From Pseudogemmobacter lacusdianii (GTDB taxonomy: Bacteria; Pseudomonadota; Alphaproteobacteria; Rhodobacterales; Rhodobacteraceae), in contig NZ_JAVDBT010000021.1 of NCBI RefSeq assembly GCF_030848395.1, positions 1 to 42,622 of the forward strand: 42,622 nt of DNA, in the 5' to 3' direction. The notes under the pieces are model-generated. The model was not told where the DNA came from and did not search any database. It saw only the letters and a list, made by a program, of their open reading frames with translations. The number at the start of each line of letters is the position of its first letter. Within the stretch, counting starts at the first letter, position 1. Positions 14,756 to 23,340 of this stretch are shown here, piece after piece. The translations under genes were made by a program, and so were the position numbers.

Positions 14756-15799
14756 GCCTTGTTGCATAAAATTCGGTGGATTCAGTATCTTGTCTGATCA
14801 TGCTACGTTGGCTGCATGAGCTCCCCATCCAAACCCCGCTACAAGACCAGCAACTGGCGTTCCTACAATCAGGCGCTCAAACATCGAGGTCCTCTGACCG
14901 TATGGTTTGATGAGAGGATGGCGTGGGATGCAAGACCCTCCGGCAAGCGGGGCCGTCAGCAGATCTACAGTGACGCTGCCATTCAAGCCTGCCTTACCTT
15001 GAAGGTTCTTTTCGGATTGCCGCTGCGTCAGACCACGGGGTTCATGGAGAGCCTTTTGGCTTTATCGGGTCTGTCCTGGTCGGTGCCCGACTTCAGCACA
15101 TTGAGCCGACGACAAAACACGCTGAATGTGGCGATACCCTACCGTGCAAAAGAGGGCCTGCACCTCTTGATTGACAGCACGGGGATCAAGGTTGAGGGCG
15201 AAGGTGAGTGGCTACGCCGCAAGCATGGCAGCTCTAAACGCCGCATCTGGCGGAAGATCCATATCGCCGTTGATGAGCAAACATTGGAGATCCGTGCCAT
15301 TGAAGTCACTTCCAGTGCCATCGGCGACGCGCCAGTTTTGCCTGATCTGCTCAATCAGATTGCCCCGCAAGAGCAGATCACATCCGTGACAGCAGACGGC
15401 GCCTACGACACCCGGTCTTGCCACGATGCAATTGCCGCCAGAGGTGCTGCCGCGGTCATACCGCCCCGCAAAAATGCTCGCTTATGGAAACCCACAACCG
15501 ACGGTGCCAAGGCTCGCAATGACGCCCTCCAGGCGTCTAAGCGTCTTGGGCGTGCACTCTGGCGCAAATGGAGCGGATATCATCGCCGAAGCCGCGTAGA
15601 AGCCAAGATGAACTGTATCAAACTGCTCGGTCAAAGACTCATGGCCCGAGCCTTCGACAGGCAAGTCGCAGAAGTTCAGATCCGTGCGGCCATCCTAAAC
15701 CGGTTTACGGCGCTCGGCACGCCAGTAACCGCTGCTGTGGCATGAAACGCGGCTGGCCGAGCGAACCTCTAACCGAAACACGATTTACGCAACAAACCC
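14755..15799 (+). mobile_element. IS5-family (IS903 group) insertion sequence, 1,045 bp
   Basis: The left end GGCCTTGTTGCATAAAAT (14755 onward) and the right end, read on the minus strand, GGGTTTGTTGCGTAAATC (from 15799) are imperfect 18-bp inverted repeats of the IS903 type. The element carries one intact transposase gene. The nine bases outside each end (14746-14754 and 15800-15808) do not match, so no target duplication is present: the IS has taken part in a deletion or other rearrangement that removed the rest of dnaE2. Confidence 0.85.
14816..15745 (+). CDS. IS5-family (IS903 group) transposase
   Basis: 309 residues, full length for the group. The N-terminal part (YKTSNWRSYNQALKHRGPLT) is the usual DNA-binding region. 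The DDE catalytic domain shows LLIDSTGIKVEGEGEW (first Asp), TADGAYDTRSC (second Asp) and YHRRSRVEAKMNCIKLLG (Glu). It has no internal stop or frameshift, so the element could still be mobile. The copy is oriented in the same direction as the dnaE2 gene that it interrupts. Confidence 0.92.
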   Translation: MSSPSKPRYKTSNWRSYNQALKHRGPLTVWFDERMAWDARPSGKRGRQQIYSDAAIQACLTLKVLFGLPLRQTTGFMESLLALSGLSWSVPDFSTLSRRQNTLNVAIPYRAKEGLHLLIDSTGIKVEGEGEWLRRKHGSSKRRIWRKIHIAVDEQTLEIRAIEVTSSAIGDAPVLPDLLNQIAPQEQITSVTADGAYDTRSCHDAIAARGAAAVIPPRKNARLWKPTTDGAKARNDALQASKRLGRALWRKWSGYHRRSRVEAKMNCIKLLGQRLMARAFDRQVAEVQIRAAILNRFTALGTPVTAAVA

Positions 15800-15825
15800 C
15801 GGGTGGATCGCGCCGGTCCAGCTGA

Positions 15826-16284
15826 TGGTCAAATCGCTGCTGGCCCGGGGCCAGCACGGCGGTTGCCATTGCGGCAGGGGCGATGATCGGTCCCGCACAG
15901 GTCGCGGCCCGGGTCCTGGAGTTCGGGCTGTTGCGCAGGGTGCATCCCCTGATTTCGACGCGGATCGCCGCGACGGCGCATCCGGTTGCGGCGGTGGTGT
16001 TGGTGGGTTTTGGCGCGCCTGCGGCCTATGCATTCACGCTCCTGCACGGGGCGGAGAACGGCATCCTGACCATTGCCAAGGGAACACTGCCGCTCGCTCT
16101 GTTTGGCCCAGCGGGATACGGGCGTCGGATCGGCTGGCTCAACGCGCCCGCCCGCATCTTGCAGGCGGCCGCCCCGCTGATCTTTGGCGCTGCCCTGACT
16201 GCATGGGGCCTGCACGCCATCTGGTTGACTGCAGCAGTTGGTCTGCTGGCAACGATTGCGCTGCTCGTGCTCAGACGGACCTGA
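15826..16284 (+). pseudogene. MFS transporter, C-terminal remnant
   Basis: About 150 codons with four or five hydrophobic helices, including VAIAAGAMIGPAQVAARVLE, HPVAAVVLVGFGAPAAYAF, LPLALFGPAGYGRRIGWLN and LHAIWLTAAVGLLATIALL. It reads as the last third of a major facilitator transporter. Continuity is lost upstream: an in-frame stop lies at 15823-15825, and the sequence between there and the IS903-like element (15800-15825) is not recognisable in this frame. An ATG at 15883 could allow expression of a short piece, but function is unlikely. It converges on arsJ, overlapping by 14 bases, so it may be the edge of the arsenic island that was cut by the rearrangement. Confidence 0.65.
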
Positions 16285-17542
16285 GCCGCCGGGCGGCCAG
16301 CCAACTGGCCAAAGCCATCAGGCCCGCCGTGGCAAGGCACAGCGTCAGCCCCCCGATCTGGTAGCTGAGGCCCGAGAGCAGCGTGCCGATCAGCCGACCC
16401 GCCGCATTGGCCATGTAGTAGAACCCCACATCCCGTGTGATCCTCTCTGCCGATCCGAAAGCCAGGATCAGGTAGGAATGAACCGAAGAGTTGATCGCGA
16501 AGACGAAGCCGAAAACCAAAAGTCCCCCTATGAGCGTCGCCGTCAGCCATTCCGCTGGGTCGCCGGCTACCCAGGTTGCTGCAGCAAGAGCAAACGGGAT
16601 CGGGACGAGCAGCCCTGCCCAAAGGATCGCCTTTCGGGTGGTCTCGGCCTCGGGCTGACCCTTGCCACCCAAAAGTCGGGGGGCAAAGGCCTGCACTGCG
16701 CCGTAGGCGATGATCCAGAGCGCGAGGAAACTGCCGATAAGAAAGAATGCCTCTCGCCGGCCTTCGGGTGTGCCATCGGACAGGACCGCTTGGAAATAGA
16801 CCGGGATGCCGACCACGAACCACACGTCGCGGGCGCCGAACAGGAACATACGTGCCAGCGAAAGCCGATTCACGCGCGGTTCCTTTGACCGCCAGCCACC
16901 CCAGGCCTCTTCGGATTTCATCCGCCCTGGTAGGCCTGCGGGCAGAAACAGCACTACGGCGATCAGGATCACCGCCAGCACGGCCGCCATGCCCCAGACC
17001 GCCGCCTGAAATCCCGCCAGCGCGAGCAGCGCCGCGCCGAGGAAGAAGCCCAGCCCCTTTACCGCGTTCTTCGACCCTGTAAGGAGCGCCACCCAGCGGA
17101 ACAATCCGCCGTCCTCTTTGGGGGCTAGAAGCTTGACAGCGGATTTCGAGGACATCTTGGCAAGGTCCTTGGCCACGCCCGACACGCCCTGAACGGCCAT
17201 CACGAAGGCGACCGATGCGGCGACACCCCATGTCGGATCAAGCTGTGCCAGCGCCACCAAAGCCCCGATCTGCAACGCGAGCCCGCCGTAAAGCGTGGCC
17301 GCCAAGCCAAAGCGCGCCGCCAGCCAGCCCGCAGCCAGGTTGGTGACGATGCCCGCGACTTCGTAGAGCAGGAACAGCCAGGCAAGCTGGATCGGCGTGA
17401 AGCCTAGGCTGTTGAAGTGCAAAAGCACCAGCATCCGCAGCGCGCCGTCCGACAGCATGAAGGCCCAGTAAGCCGCTGTCACGGCGGCATAGGCGCGGAG
17501 AGGATTCGGCGGCGGGGCGACGGGGCTTGCGGCGTCCGTCAC
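16271..17542 (-). CDS. arsJ: ArsJ, exporter of 1-arseno-3-phosphoglycerate
   Basis: 423 residues from a GTG at 17542 that overlaps the GAPDH stop (GTGA); an upstream ATG at 17596 would lie within the GAPDH gene. It is an MFS protein with about 11-12 membrane helices; recognisable ArsJ stretches are [72 protein letters not shown] and [17 protein letters not shown]. ArsJ exports 1-arseno-3-phosphoglycerate, which the adjacent GAPDH makes from arsenate and glyceraldehyde-3-phosphate; together they form an arsenate efflux route that needs no reduction. The tight coupling to GAPDH supports this. Confidence 0.92.
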   Translation of the reverse strand: MTDAASPVAPPPNPLRAYAAVTAAYWAFMLSDGALRMLVLLHFNSLGFTPIQLAWLFLLYEVAGIVTNLAAGWLAARFGLAATLYGGLALQIGALVALAQLDPTWGVAASVAFVMAVQGVSGVAKDLAKMSSKSAVKLLAPKEDGGLFRWVALLTGSKNAVKGLGFFLGAALLALAGFQAAVWGMAAVLAVILIAVVLFLPAGLPGRMKSEEAWGGWRSKEPRVNRLSLARMFLFGARDVWFVVGIPVYFQAVLSDGTPEGRREAFFLIGSFLALWIIAYGAVQAFAPRLLGGKGQPEAETTRKAILWAGLLVPIPFALAAATWVAGDPAEWLTATLIGGLLVFGFVFAINSSVHSYLILAFGSAERITRDVGFYYMANAAGRLIGTLLSGLSYQIGGLTLCLATAGLMALASWLAARRLRSV

Positions 17543-18546
17543 AGCGAGCCTGCGACCATCCGCGCGATATCTGCAAGTCGGCAGGCATAGCCCCATTCAT
17601 TGTCATACCAGGCGTAGATCTTCACTTGGGTGCCATTGATGACCATGGTGGACGGCCCATCGACGATGGAGGAGCGCGGATCGTTGGTGAAGTCGCAGGA
17701 CACCAAAGGACGGGTTTCGAACCCAAGGATCCCCTTCAACGGCCCGTCAGCCGCGGCGGCGAACAGGGCATTTACCTCCTCGGCCGTGGTCGCCCGCTCC
17801 ACCTCGAACACGCAATCCGTGAGGGACGCATTCAAGAGCGGGACGCGCACGGCATGGCCGTTCAGGCGGCCCTTGAGTTCGGGATAGATCAGCGTGATTG
17901 CCGTGGCGCTGCCCGTTGTCGTCGGGATGAGGTTCATCAGCGCCGACCGCGCGCGGCGCATGTCCTTGGCCGGACGATCCACGATGGTCTGGGTGTTGGT
18001 CACATCATGGATCGTGGTAATCGACCCGTGCCGGATCCCAAGACTTTCGTGGATAACCTTGACCACCGGTGCAAGGCAGTTCGTCGTGCAAGACGCGGCG
18101 GTCACAAGGGTCTGCGTGCCGTCATAAAGGCGATGGTTCACCCCATAGACGAGGTTCAGCGCGCCCCCATCCTTGACCGGGGCCGAAACGACCACCTTCT
18201 TCGCCCCTGCGGCGTAGTAGGGCGCCACCTTCGCGGCTGTCTTGAAGACGCCCGTGCAGTCGATCAGCAGATCGACGCCCAGTTCCGCCAAGGGCAGCGC
18301 TTCGATGGACTTTTCATGCGTCAGACGGATGGTCTGGCCGTTCAGGATCAGTGCGCCATCGCCTGCCGCGACCGGCGTGCGCCAGCGGCCATGGACGCTG
18401 TCGAATTCCATCAGCAGCGCATGCTGATCAGCATCGCCGACGGGATCGTTCAGGAGAACGATCTCGCCACCCGCGCCGGTATCGATCAAATCTCGCAGGA
18501 CAAGCTTTCCGATCCGGCCGAGGCCGTTAAGAGCGATACGGGTCAT
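17539..18546 (-). CDS. ArsJ-associated glyceraldehyde-3-phosphate dehydrogenase
   Basis: 335 residues, complete. The NAD-binding N-terminus is [19 protein letters not shown] and the catalytic Cys is in [12 protein letters not shown] (about 150-161). [11 protein letters not shown] and [11 protein letters not shown] are typical of the C-terminal domain. In arsenic clusters this enzyme uses arsenate in place of phosphate to form 1-arseno-3-phosphoglycerate in the cytoplasm, which ArsJ pumps out. The gene sits six bases after the ArsR-ArsC fusion gene and overlaps arsJ, so the three form one minus-strand operon. Confidence 0.92.
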   Translation of the reverse strand: MTRIALNGLGRIGKLVLRDLIDTGAGGEIVLLNDPVGDADQHALLMEFDSVHGRWRTPVAAGDGALILNGQTIRLTHEKSIEALPLAELGVDLLIDCTGVFKTAAKVAPYYAAGAKKVVVSAPVKDGGALNLVYGVNHRLYDGTQTLVTAASCTTNCLAPVVKVIHESLGIRHGSITTIHDVTNTQTIVDRPAKDMRRARSALMNLIPTTTGSATAITLIYPELKGRLNGHAVRVPLLNASLTDCVFEVERATTAEEVNALFAAAADGPLKGILGFETRPLVSCDFTNDPRSSIVDGPSTMVINGTQVKIYAWYDNEWGYACRLADIARMVAGSL

Positions 18547-18551
18547 GAAGA

Positions 18552-19406
18552 TCAGGCCTTTGCGTGTGCGTCAGTGCCGATAGAGTCGACACGGGATTGG
18601 AGGGACATCCGGCTCAGCGACTCGAATGGCAGCTCGACGAAAGTCATGATCCGCCGGCGCAACGCCGCGTAGGTCTGGGCGAAAACCAGAGCCTTCTCTG
18701 CATCTGTTCCTGTTGCTTTCACCGGGTCGGGCAAACCCCAATGGCCAGTGATGGGCTGGCCGGGCCAGGGCGGGCATTCCTCGGCCGCTGCCGTGTCGCA
18801 GACGGTGAAGACGAAATCCATCACGATGCTGCCCGGCTGCTGGAACTCCGAAATATGCTTGGACCGCAGACCGGCGATGTCATGTCCGTTTCGCTTCAGG
18901 ATTTCCAAAGCGAAGGGGTTCAATTCGCTGTTGGGCCGAGTGCCAGCAGAGAAAGCCTGAAACTTGCCCTTGCCCAGATCGCGCAGAAGCGCTTCAGCAA
19001 AGATCGAACGGGCAGAATTGCCCGAGCAGATGAAAAGCACGTCGAAGTCGGTGTCGGGGATATTCGGATCCATTTGGGTGGCGTCCTTTGGGGCGGAGAG
19101 TAAGGGGGCAAGGAGATCGGGTCGCGCACGGCCCACATCGAGGGCGAGGTAGCCGATCAATCCTTCCGTCGTGTCGAGATCGACAGCGTAGTAGAGCGAC
19201 CGACCGGCCCGTGTGACCTGGACAAGACCCGACGCCGCAAGGTCAGCGAGGTGATGCGACAGCGTGTTCTGTTTCAGACCCAAAGCCTCGGCGATCTCGG
19301 TCGGCCGCACGCCTTGCGGCGCAAAGCGCATCAGCAAGCGGAAGACCGCCATCCGGCCGGGGTGGCCGAGCGTGGCGAAAGCGTGGATGGCGCGATTCTG
19401 TTCCAT
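18552..19406 (-). CDS. ArsR-ArsC fusion: winged-helix regulator joined to arsenate reductase
   Basis: 284 residues. Residues 1-105 form an ArsR-type winged helix ([29 protein letters not shown], beta wing [11 protein letters not shown]). Residues 120-265 form a low-molecular-weight-phosphatase-type arsenate reductase with the loop CSGNSARS (C127-x5-R133) and the shuttle pair in [10 protein letters not shown], as in thioredoxin-coupled ArsC. It reduces arsenate to arsenite, which Acr3 exports. There is no cysteine in the first 126 residues, so the regulator half has no obvious arsenite-binding site of its own. The ATG at 19406 abuts a palindrome (19407-19426) and lacks a well-spaced ribosome-binding site. 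It leads the operon with GAPDH and arsJ. Confidence 0.88.
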   Translation of the reverse strand: MEQNRAIHAFATLGHPGRMAVFRLLMRFAPQGVRPTEIAEALGLKQNTLSHHLADLAASGLVQVTRAGRSLYYAVDLDTTEGLIGYLALDVGRARPDLLAPLLSAPKDATQMDPNIPDTDFDVLFICSGNSARSIFAEALLRDLGKGKFQAFSAGTRPNSELNPFALEILKRNGHDIAGLRSKHISEFQQPGSIVMDFVFTVCDTAAAEECPPWPGQPITGHWGLPDPVKATGTDAEKALVFAQTYAALRRRIMTFVELPFESLSRMSLQSRVDSIGTDAHAKA

Positions 19407-19426
19407 ATTTCCCGATTAACGGAAAT
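19407..19426. promoter_or_regulatory. palindrome at the ArsR-ArsC start (candidate operator)
   Basis: ATTTCC (19407-19412) and GGAAAT (19421-19426) form a perfect inverted repeat with an eight-base spacer, touching the start codon. It is a likely binding site for the ArsR half of the fusion or for the neighbouring ArsR. Confidence 0.5.
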
Positions 19427-19514
19427 AAAAAACTGCGTCCAATGAAGGTTTCATGACATCAGACGCTCAGGCACCTGCGCTGATTGATCCAGATCACGGC
19501 AGTGATCGCCCGCC

Positions 19515-19532
19515 CATGCGCAGATGCGCATG
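19515..19532. promoter_or_regulatory. palindrome upstream of arsR at 19549 (candidate ArsR operator)
   Basis: CATGCGCA-GA-TGCGCATG, a perfect 8+8 inverted repeat, ends 16 bases before the arsR ATG and just ahead of its ribosome-binding site (GTGGAG). It lies between two divergent ars operons and is a good operator candidate. Confidence 0.5.
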
Positions 19533-19548
19533 AAGTGGAGCGCCGCCG

Positions 19549-19839
19549 ATGATCCTAGCCGTTCTGTCTGCCCTTGCCGAACCGACCCGTCTTGAAGCCA
19601 TGCGCTTGCTGGCGGATGGGTCGGAACACTGTGTCTGCGAGCTGATGCGAAAGCTGGGAGCCACCCAAAGCCGGATGTCGCGGCACATGCAGGTGCTGAA
19701 GCAGGCGGGGCTGGTGCTGGACCGTCGCGACGCGCAATGGGTGCGCTACCGGATCAGCCCGGAACTGTCGCCATCCCTCGCCCGTCTGGTCGAAGCTGCG
19801 CTCGAGCGGCCAATCATGGTCACGGAACGGGCAGCATGA
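19549..19839 (+). CDS. arsR: ArsR-family arsenite-responsive repressor
   Basis: 96 residues, a compact winged-helix ArsR/SmtB protein. The metalloid site is probably the CVC pair (C28 and C30) in EHCVCELMRKLG at the start of the DNA-recognition region, the classic ELCVCDL-like motif of arsenic sensors; recognition helix TQSRMSRHMQVLKQAGLV and wing RRDAQWVRYRIS follow. It represses in the absence of As(III) and is released when the cysteines bind it. The ATG at 19549 follows GTGGAG; the stop overlaps the permease start (ATGA), so it heads the permease / thioredoxin-like / OsmC / CDF operon. It is divergent from the ArsR-ArsC operon. Confidence 0.9.
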   Translation: MILAVLSALAEPTRLEAMRLLADGSEHCVCELMRKLGATQSRMSRHMQVLKQAGLVLDRRDAQWVRYRISPELSPSLARLVEAALERPIMVTERAA

Positions 19840-20834
19840 GCGTGTTTGGCTGGCTGAACGACCAACTGCTGCGGATGACCTGGCTCAACGATCTGGTCGG
19901 CGCGGGCGTGGCGGCCGTCGGGCTGGACCCCGCCTCGCGCATTGGCGGGTCGGTGCAGTTCTTCGTCTATGACGTGATCAAGATCTTCATCCTGCTCTCG
20001 GTGCTGATCTTTGCGATCTCCTATGTGCAAAGCCATTTTCCGCCCGAACGCACGCGCGCCATGCTGGGCGGACGGTCCGGCCTTGGCGCCAATACGCTCG
20101 CGGCCCTTCTGGGCACGCTGACGCCCTTCTGTTCCTGTTCGTCAATCCCCTTGTTCATCGGCTTCACCGCCGCGGGCCTGCCTCTGGCAGTGACGTTCTC
20201 TTTCCTGATCTCCTCGCCGCTGGTGGATCTGGCCTCGGTCATCCTGCTGGCCTCGATCTTCAGCTGGCCCATCGCCCTCGCCTATGTGGCGGTCGGGCTG
20301 GTGGTAGCCATCGTGGGCGGGACGATCATCGGACGCTTGGGTATGGAGGGTCAGGTCGCGGATTTCGTCCGCACGGTCCCTGTCTCGGGCGAGGTGGCGA
20401 CCATGACGCGGGGCGAGCGCTTGGCCTATGCGCGCGATCAGGTGATGGAGATTGTCCATCGGGTTTGGCCCTATGTGCTTGTCGGTGTGGGCATTGGTGC
20501 CGCGATCCACAACTGGGTGCCCGCAGACGTCATTTCGGCCATGCTCGGGCAAGACAAGTGGTGGTCGGTTCCCGTGGCGGTGCTGGTGGGCATCCCCATG
20601 TATGCCGATATCTTCGGCACCTTGCCGATCGCCGAGGCGCTGGTCGGCAAGGGCGTGGGTCTTGGCACGGTGCTGGCCTTCATGATGGCGGTGACGGCCC
20701 TGTCGTTGCCCTCGCTCATCATGCTAAAGCGGGTGGTGAAGATGCCGCTCCTCGTCACCTTCACCGGCGTCGTCACCCTTGGCATCCTGTCCATCGGGCT
20801 GATCTTCAACGCGATTTCCAACTGGTTCGTCTGA
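19836..20834 (+). CDS. arsP: ArsP-like permease (UPF0718/DUF318 family)
   Basis: 332 residues with eight or more membrane helices. The signature TPFCSCSSIPLFIGFTAAGLP (about residues 96-116) is the conserved Cys motif of the permease family that includes ArsP, an efflux pump for trivalent organoarsenicals such as methylarsenite and roxarsone(III). A second conserved half has VGIPMYADIFGTLPIAEALV. The start at 19836 overlaps arsR; an ATG-less extension upstream would run through arsR. It is followed by a thioredoxin-like protein with a CxxC, as is common for this family. Substrate range is inferred from family and context: other members may move other metals. Confidence 0.8.
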   Translation: MSVFGWLNDQLLRMTWLNDLVGAGVAAVGLDPASRIGGSVQFFVYDVIKIFILLSVLIFAISYVQSHFPPERTRAMLGGRSGLGANTLAALLGTLTPFCSCSSIPLFIGFTAAGLPLAVTFSFLISSPLVDLASVILLASIFSWPIALAYVAVGLVVAIVGGTIIGRLGMEGQVADFVRTVPVSGEVATMTRGERLAYARDQVMEIVHRVWPYVLVGVGIGAAIHNWVPADVISAMLGQDKWWSVPVAVLVGIPMYADIFGTLPIAEALVGKGVGLGTVLAFMMAVTALSLPSLIMLKRVVKMPLLVTFTGVVTLGILSIGLIFNAISNWFV

Positions 20835-20848
20835 GAAAGGACCGCATC

Positions 20849-21076
20849 ATGATCATCAAGATACTTGGCTCGGGCTGCAAGAAATGCGTCACCTTGGGCG
20901 AAAACGCCAAAGCCGCTGCGGCGGCTGCGGGCAAGCAGGCCGAGATCGTTAAGGTCACCGATTTCGCTGAAATCGCCGCCTATGGGGTGATGTCGACGCC
21001 GGGGCTGGTGGTGGACGAGAAGGTCGTCTCGACCGGCAAGGTGCTGACGGTGGAAGAAATCGGACGGCTCATATGA
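20849..21076 (+). CDS. small thioredoxin-like redox protein
   Basis: 75 residues with a thioredoxin fold pattern: a short beta strand MIIKILGSGC, redox motif CKKC (C10-C13), and cis-Pro region MSTPGLVVDEKVV. It matches the small 'redox-active disulfide' proteins usually coded next to UPF0718/ArsP-type permeases. A role in reducing arsenicals or keeping the permease cysteines reduced is plausible but unproven. It lies 14 bases after the permease and overlaps the OsmC-like gene by four bases. Confidence 0.85.
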   Translation: MIIKILGSGCKKCVTLGENAKAAAAAAGKQAEIVKVTDFAEIAAYGVMSTPGLVVDEKVVSTGKVLTVEEIGRLI

Positions 21077-21477
21077 TGGAATATCGCGTCCACGCCCGCC
21101 GGATCGATGCGCATGGGAGCCTCGCCGTGGCCAAGGAGGCCGAAGTCACGCTCGACACCGATTTGGCGGGGCGGCGCGATGCGATGAACCCCGTGGAATT
21201 GCTGCTGGCGGCGCTGGCCGCTTGCATGCTGAAGGGTATGGAGCGGGTGACGCCGATGCTTAACTTCCAGATCAATGGCGCAGAGATTGCGCTGGAGGCG
21301 ATCCGGCAGGACGCCCCGCCCAAGCTGACGCTGATCCGCTATGAGATTACAGTCGACAGTGCCGAGACGGACCAGCGGCTGGACCTTCTTCATCGCAACA
21401 TCCTCAAATACGGCACGATCTCGAACACGCTGTCCGGCGCAGTGCCGATGGAAGGGACGCTGACCCGGAAGGTCTGA
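21073..21477 (+). CDS. OsmC-family protein
   Basis: 134 residues of the OsmC/Ohr fold: MNPVELLLAALAACMLKGMERV is the conserved helix with the reactive Cys, followed by EIALEAIRQDAPPKLTLIRYEI and a C-terminal HRNILKYGTISNTLSGAVP. OsmC proteins are Cys-based hydroperoxidases. The first Cys (in AACMLKG) is present; a second active-site Cys is not seen in the usual C-terminal place, where SNTLSG occurs, so peroxidase activity is uncertain. The position in an arsenic operon suggests a role in oxidative stress or thiol chemistry. The last 87 bases are duplicated in decayed form at 22449-22535. Confidence 0.82.
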   Translation: MMEYRVHARRIDAHGSLAVAKEAEVTLDTDLAGRRDAMNPVELLLAALAACMLKGMERVTPMLNFQINGAEIALEAIRQDAPPKLTLIRYEITVDSAETDQRLDLLHRNILKYGTISNTLSGAVPMEGTLTRKV

Positions 21478-21481
21478 CATC

Positions 21482-22366
21482 ATGGCTCACGACCACACCC
21501 AAGATCATCGCCCGCCCACGGACCTTGGCCCCGCGTTCCGCTGGGCCGTAGGCCTGAACACGGGCTACGTGATCGTGGAAGGTGCAGCGGGCTGGATCAC
21601 CGGATCGCTGGCCCTGCTGGCGGATGCCGCGCACAACCTGACCGACGTAGCCGGTCTGCTGATCGCCTGGGGGGCAGCGGTGCTGGCCAAGCGAGCGGTG
21701 ACGGCACGGCATACCTGGGGTCTGGGGCGGGCCACGATCCTTGCCGCGCTGTTCAACGCCATCGCCATTCTGGTGGGTGTCGGTGCGGTAACGTGGGAGG
21801 CGGTGCAGCGGCTTTCTGACCCAGTCGCCGTGCCCGGCCTGACGGTGATGTTGGTCGCGCTGGTCGGGATCGGGGTGAACACGGGCTCTGCGCTCTTGTT
21901 CATGTCTTCACGCAAGGGCGATCTGAACGCGAAGGGCGCGTTCCTGCACATGGCGGCAGATGCAGCGGTTTCGGGCGCGGTTGTTCTGGCGGCGGTGGGA
22001 ATCATGGTCACTGGCTGGGATTGGCTTGACCCCGCCGTGGCCATCGCGGTCAGCCTGCTGATCGCCGTTACCGCCGCCGGATTATTCCGCGAGGCGCTGC
22101 ACCTGAGCCTTGATGGTGTGCCGTTCGAGATTGATCGTGCTGCCATTGCAGACTGGCTGGAGAGACAGGATGGCGTGCAGGGCCTGCACGACCTGCACAT
22201 CTGGCCGCTGTCCACGATGCGCACCGCGCTGGCTGTGCATCTGGTCTGGCAGGGGGCCGACCCCGACGCCTTCATCGACCGGGTGACCGATGCCTTGGCC
22301 GAGGCGCATGGCATCGCCAATGTCACGCTGCAACTAGAGCGCCGCCCCTGCGACAGGGCGGCTTGA
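21482..22366 (+). CDS. cation diffusion facilitator (CzcD/ZitB-like)
   Basis: 294 residues. Six membrane helices and a cytoplasmic C-terminal domain fit the CDF family. Metal-site residues are H and D in DAAHNLTD (about residues 49-56; HxxxD) and in HMAADAAVSGAV of helix 5 (HxxxD). The C-terminal domain includes VQGLHDLHIWPLSTMRTALAVHL, typical of the CzcD/ZitB branch. These proton antiporters usually export Zn2+, Cd2+ or Co2+. The N-terminus has a short His-containing segment (AHDHTQDH). It is four bases after the OsmC gene and belongs to the same operon, giving the arsenic island a divalent metal function. Confidence 0.9.
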   Translation: MAHDHTQDHRPPTDLGPAFRWAVGLNTGYVIVEGAAGWITGSLALLADAAHNLTDVAGLLIAWGAAVLAKRAVTARHTWGLGRATILAALFNAIAILVGVGAVTWEAVQRLSDPVAVPGLTVMLVALVGIGVNTGSALLFMSSRKGDLNAKGAFLHMAADAAVSGAVVLAAVGIMVTGWDWLDPAVAIAVSLLIAVTAAGLFREALHLSLDGVPFEIDRAAIADWLERQDGVQGLHDLHIWPLSTMRTALAVHLVWQGADPDAFIDRVTDALAEAHGIANVTLQLERRPCDRAA

Positions 22367-22370
22367 TTCT

Positions 22371-22437
22371 GTCGCGGTCGAAGGGTTCACCCGCTTCATC
22401 AGGGCCTCAGCGAATTCCTAGCGGTCGAAATATCGGC
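22371..22437 (-). pseudogene. decayed copy of the arsH 3' end
   Basis: Bases 22371-22436 align without gaps to the last part of arsH on the minus strand (23345-23410), with about 53 of 66 bases identical by eye, including the SAEALMKRV region. It has no open frame of its own. It lies directly after the CDF gene and next to a decayed copy of the OsmC end. Confidence 0.7.
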
Positions 22438-22448
22438 TGGGCCGTTCT

Positions 22449-22535
22449 CACCGCAACATCTTGAAATACTGGACCATCTCGAACACCCTGTCATGAGCCG
22501 TGCCGCTGGAGGGAAGCCTGCGCCGCAAGGTGTGA
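22449..22535 (+). pseudogene. decayed copy of the OsmC gene 3' end
   Basis: These 87 bases align without gaps to the last 87 bases of the OsmC gene (21391-21477), with about 67 identical by eye. The frame reads HRNILKYWTISNTLS, then an in-frame TGA, then AVPLEGSLRRKV and a stop. It is a relic, probably of a diverged second copy rather than a fresh duplication. Confidence 0.75.
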
Positions 22536-22556
22536 CAGGTTCATTTGGGGGCAGGC

Positions 22557-23339
22557 ATGGTCGGATGGCCGCGGATTGTATTGGCTGGCGCGATCGTTGG
22601 CATTGTTGGCGGGCTGATCGGGCTTGGCGGGGCAGAGTTCCGTCTTCCGCTCTTGATCGGCATGTTCGGATTTGCAGCCCTTGATGCGGTGATCCTGAAC
22701 AAGGCGACCAGTCTGATCGTGGTGGCCACAGCGCTGCCGTTCCGGGCGGGGACCGTGCCCCTTGATCAGGTGCTGGCCGAATGGCCGATCATCCTGAACC
22801 TACTGGCGGGAAGCTTTCTTGGCGCATGGATCGGCGCGGGGCTGGCCGTGCGGATGAAGTCCCGTACCCTTTATCGAGTACTGGCCGGGCTTCTGGTGCT
22901 GATCGCGGCAGTCCTGGCGCTCAGCCACAGCATGAGCCTTGCGCCCGCTGCCCTTATCACCGGACCTGCGCAGATCGTCGCGGGCCTTGTCGCAGGGTTC
23001 GGCATCGGCATCGTGGCTTCACTGATGGGCGTCGCGGGGGGTGAATTGCTGATCCCCACGCTGGTCCTTCTGTTCGGGATCGACCTGAAACTCGCAGGCA
23101 GCCTGTCGCTGGCGATCAGCCTGCCCACCATGCTGGTCGGGTTCGCCCGATACAGTCGCGACGACAGCTTCACGGTTCTAGCGCGCAATCAGGGCTTCGT
23201 GCTGTTCATGGCCTTGGGGTCAGTGATCGGCGTCGCTATCGGCGGCCAGCTTCTGGGGATCGTGTCCGAGGTCGTGCTGCTGCCGGTGCTGGTCTCCATC
23301 CTGCTGGTATCCTCGGTCAAAGTATGGCGTCACGGCTGA
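22557..23339 (+). CDS. TauE/SafE-family membrane transporter
   Basis: 260 residues from the ATG at 22557 (GGGGG upstream; a TTG at 22545 is an alternative). It has eight to nine membrane helices in the two-repeat plan of TauE/SafE proteins: IVGIVGGLIGLGGAEFRLPLL near the N-terminus and VASLMGVAGGELLIPTLVLLFG in the second half are the paired glycine-rich repeats. Family members export sulfite and other organosulfur anions; the substrate here is unknown. It stands alone, downstream of decayed gene ends and convergent with arsH (one base apart from its stop). Homologues occur beside arsenite oxidation and arsenic genes, which fits the context. Confidence 0.82.
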   Translation: MVGWPRIVLAGAIVGIVGGLIGLGGAEFRLPLLIGMFGFAALDAVILNKATSLIVVATALPFRAGTVPLDQVLAEWPIILNLLAGSFLGAWIGAGLAVRMKSRTLYRVLAGLLVLIAAVLALSHSMSLAPAALITGPAQIVAGLVAGFGIGIVASLMGVAGGELLIPTLVLLFGIDLKLAGSLSLAISLPTMLVGFARYSRDDSFTVLARNQGFVLFMALGSVIGVAIGGQLLGIVSEVVLLPVLVSILLVSSVKVWRHG

Positions 23340-23340
23340 G

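Noticed and set aside
16026-17231. Minus-strand open frame (401 codons) overlapping arsJ in another frame
   Set aside because: arsJ is clearly the coding frame; this one is Arg/Gly-rich and has no motif.
17527-18672. Plus-strand open frame (381 codons) opposite the GAPDH gene
   Set aside because: Antisense of a well-conserved enzyme; the sequence has no family resemblance.
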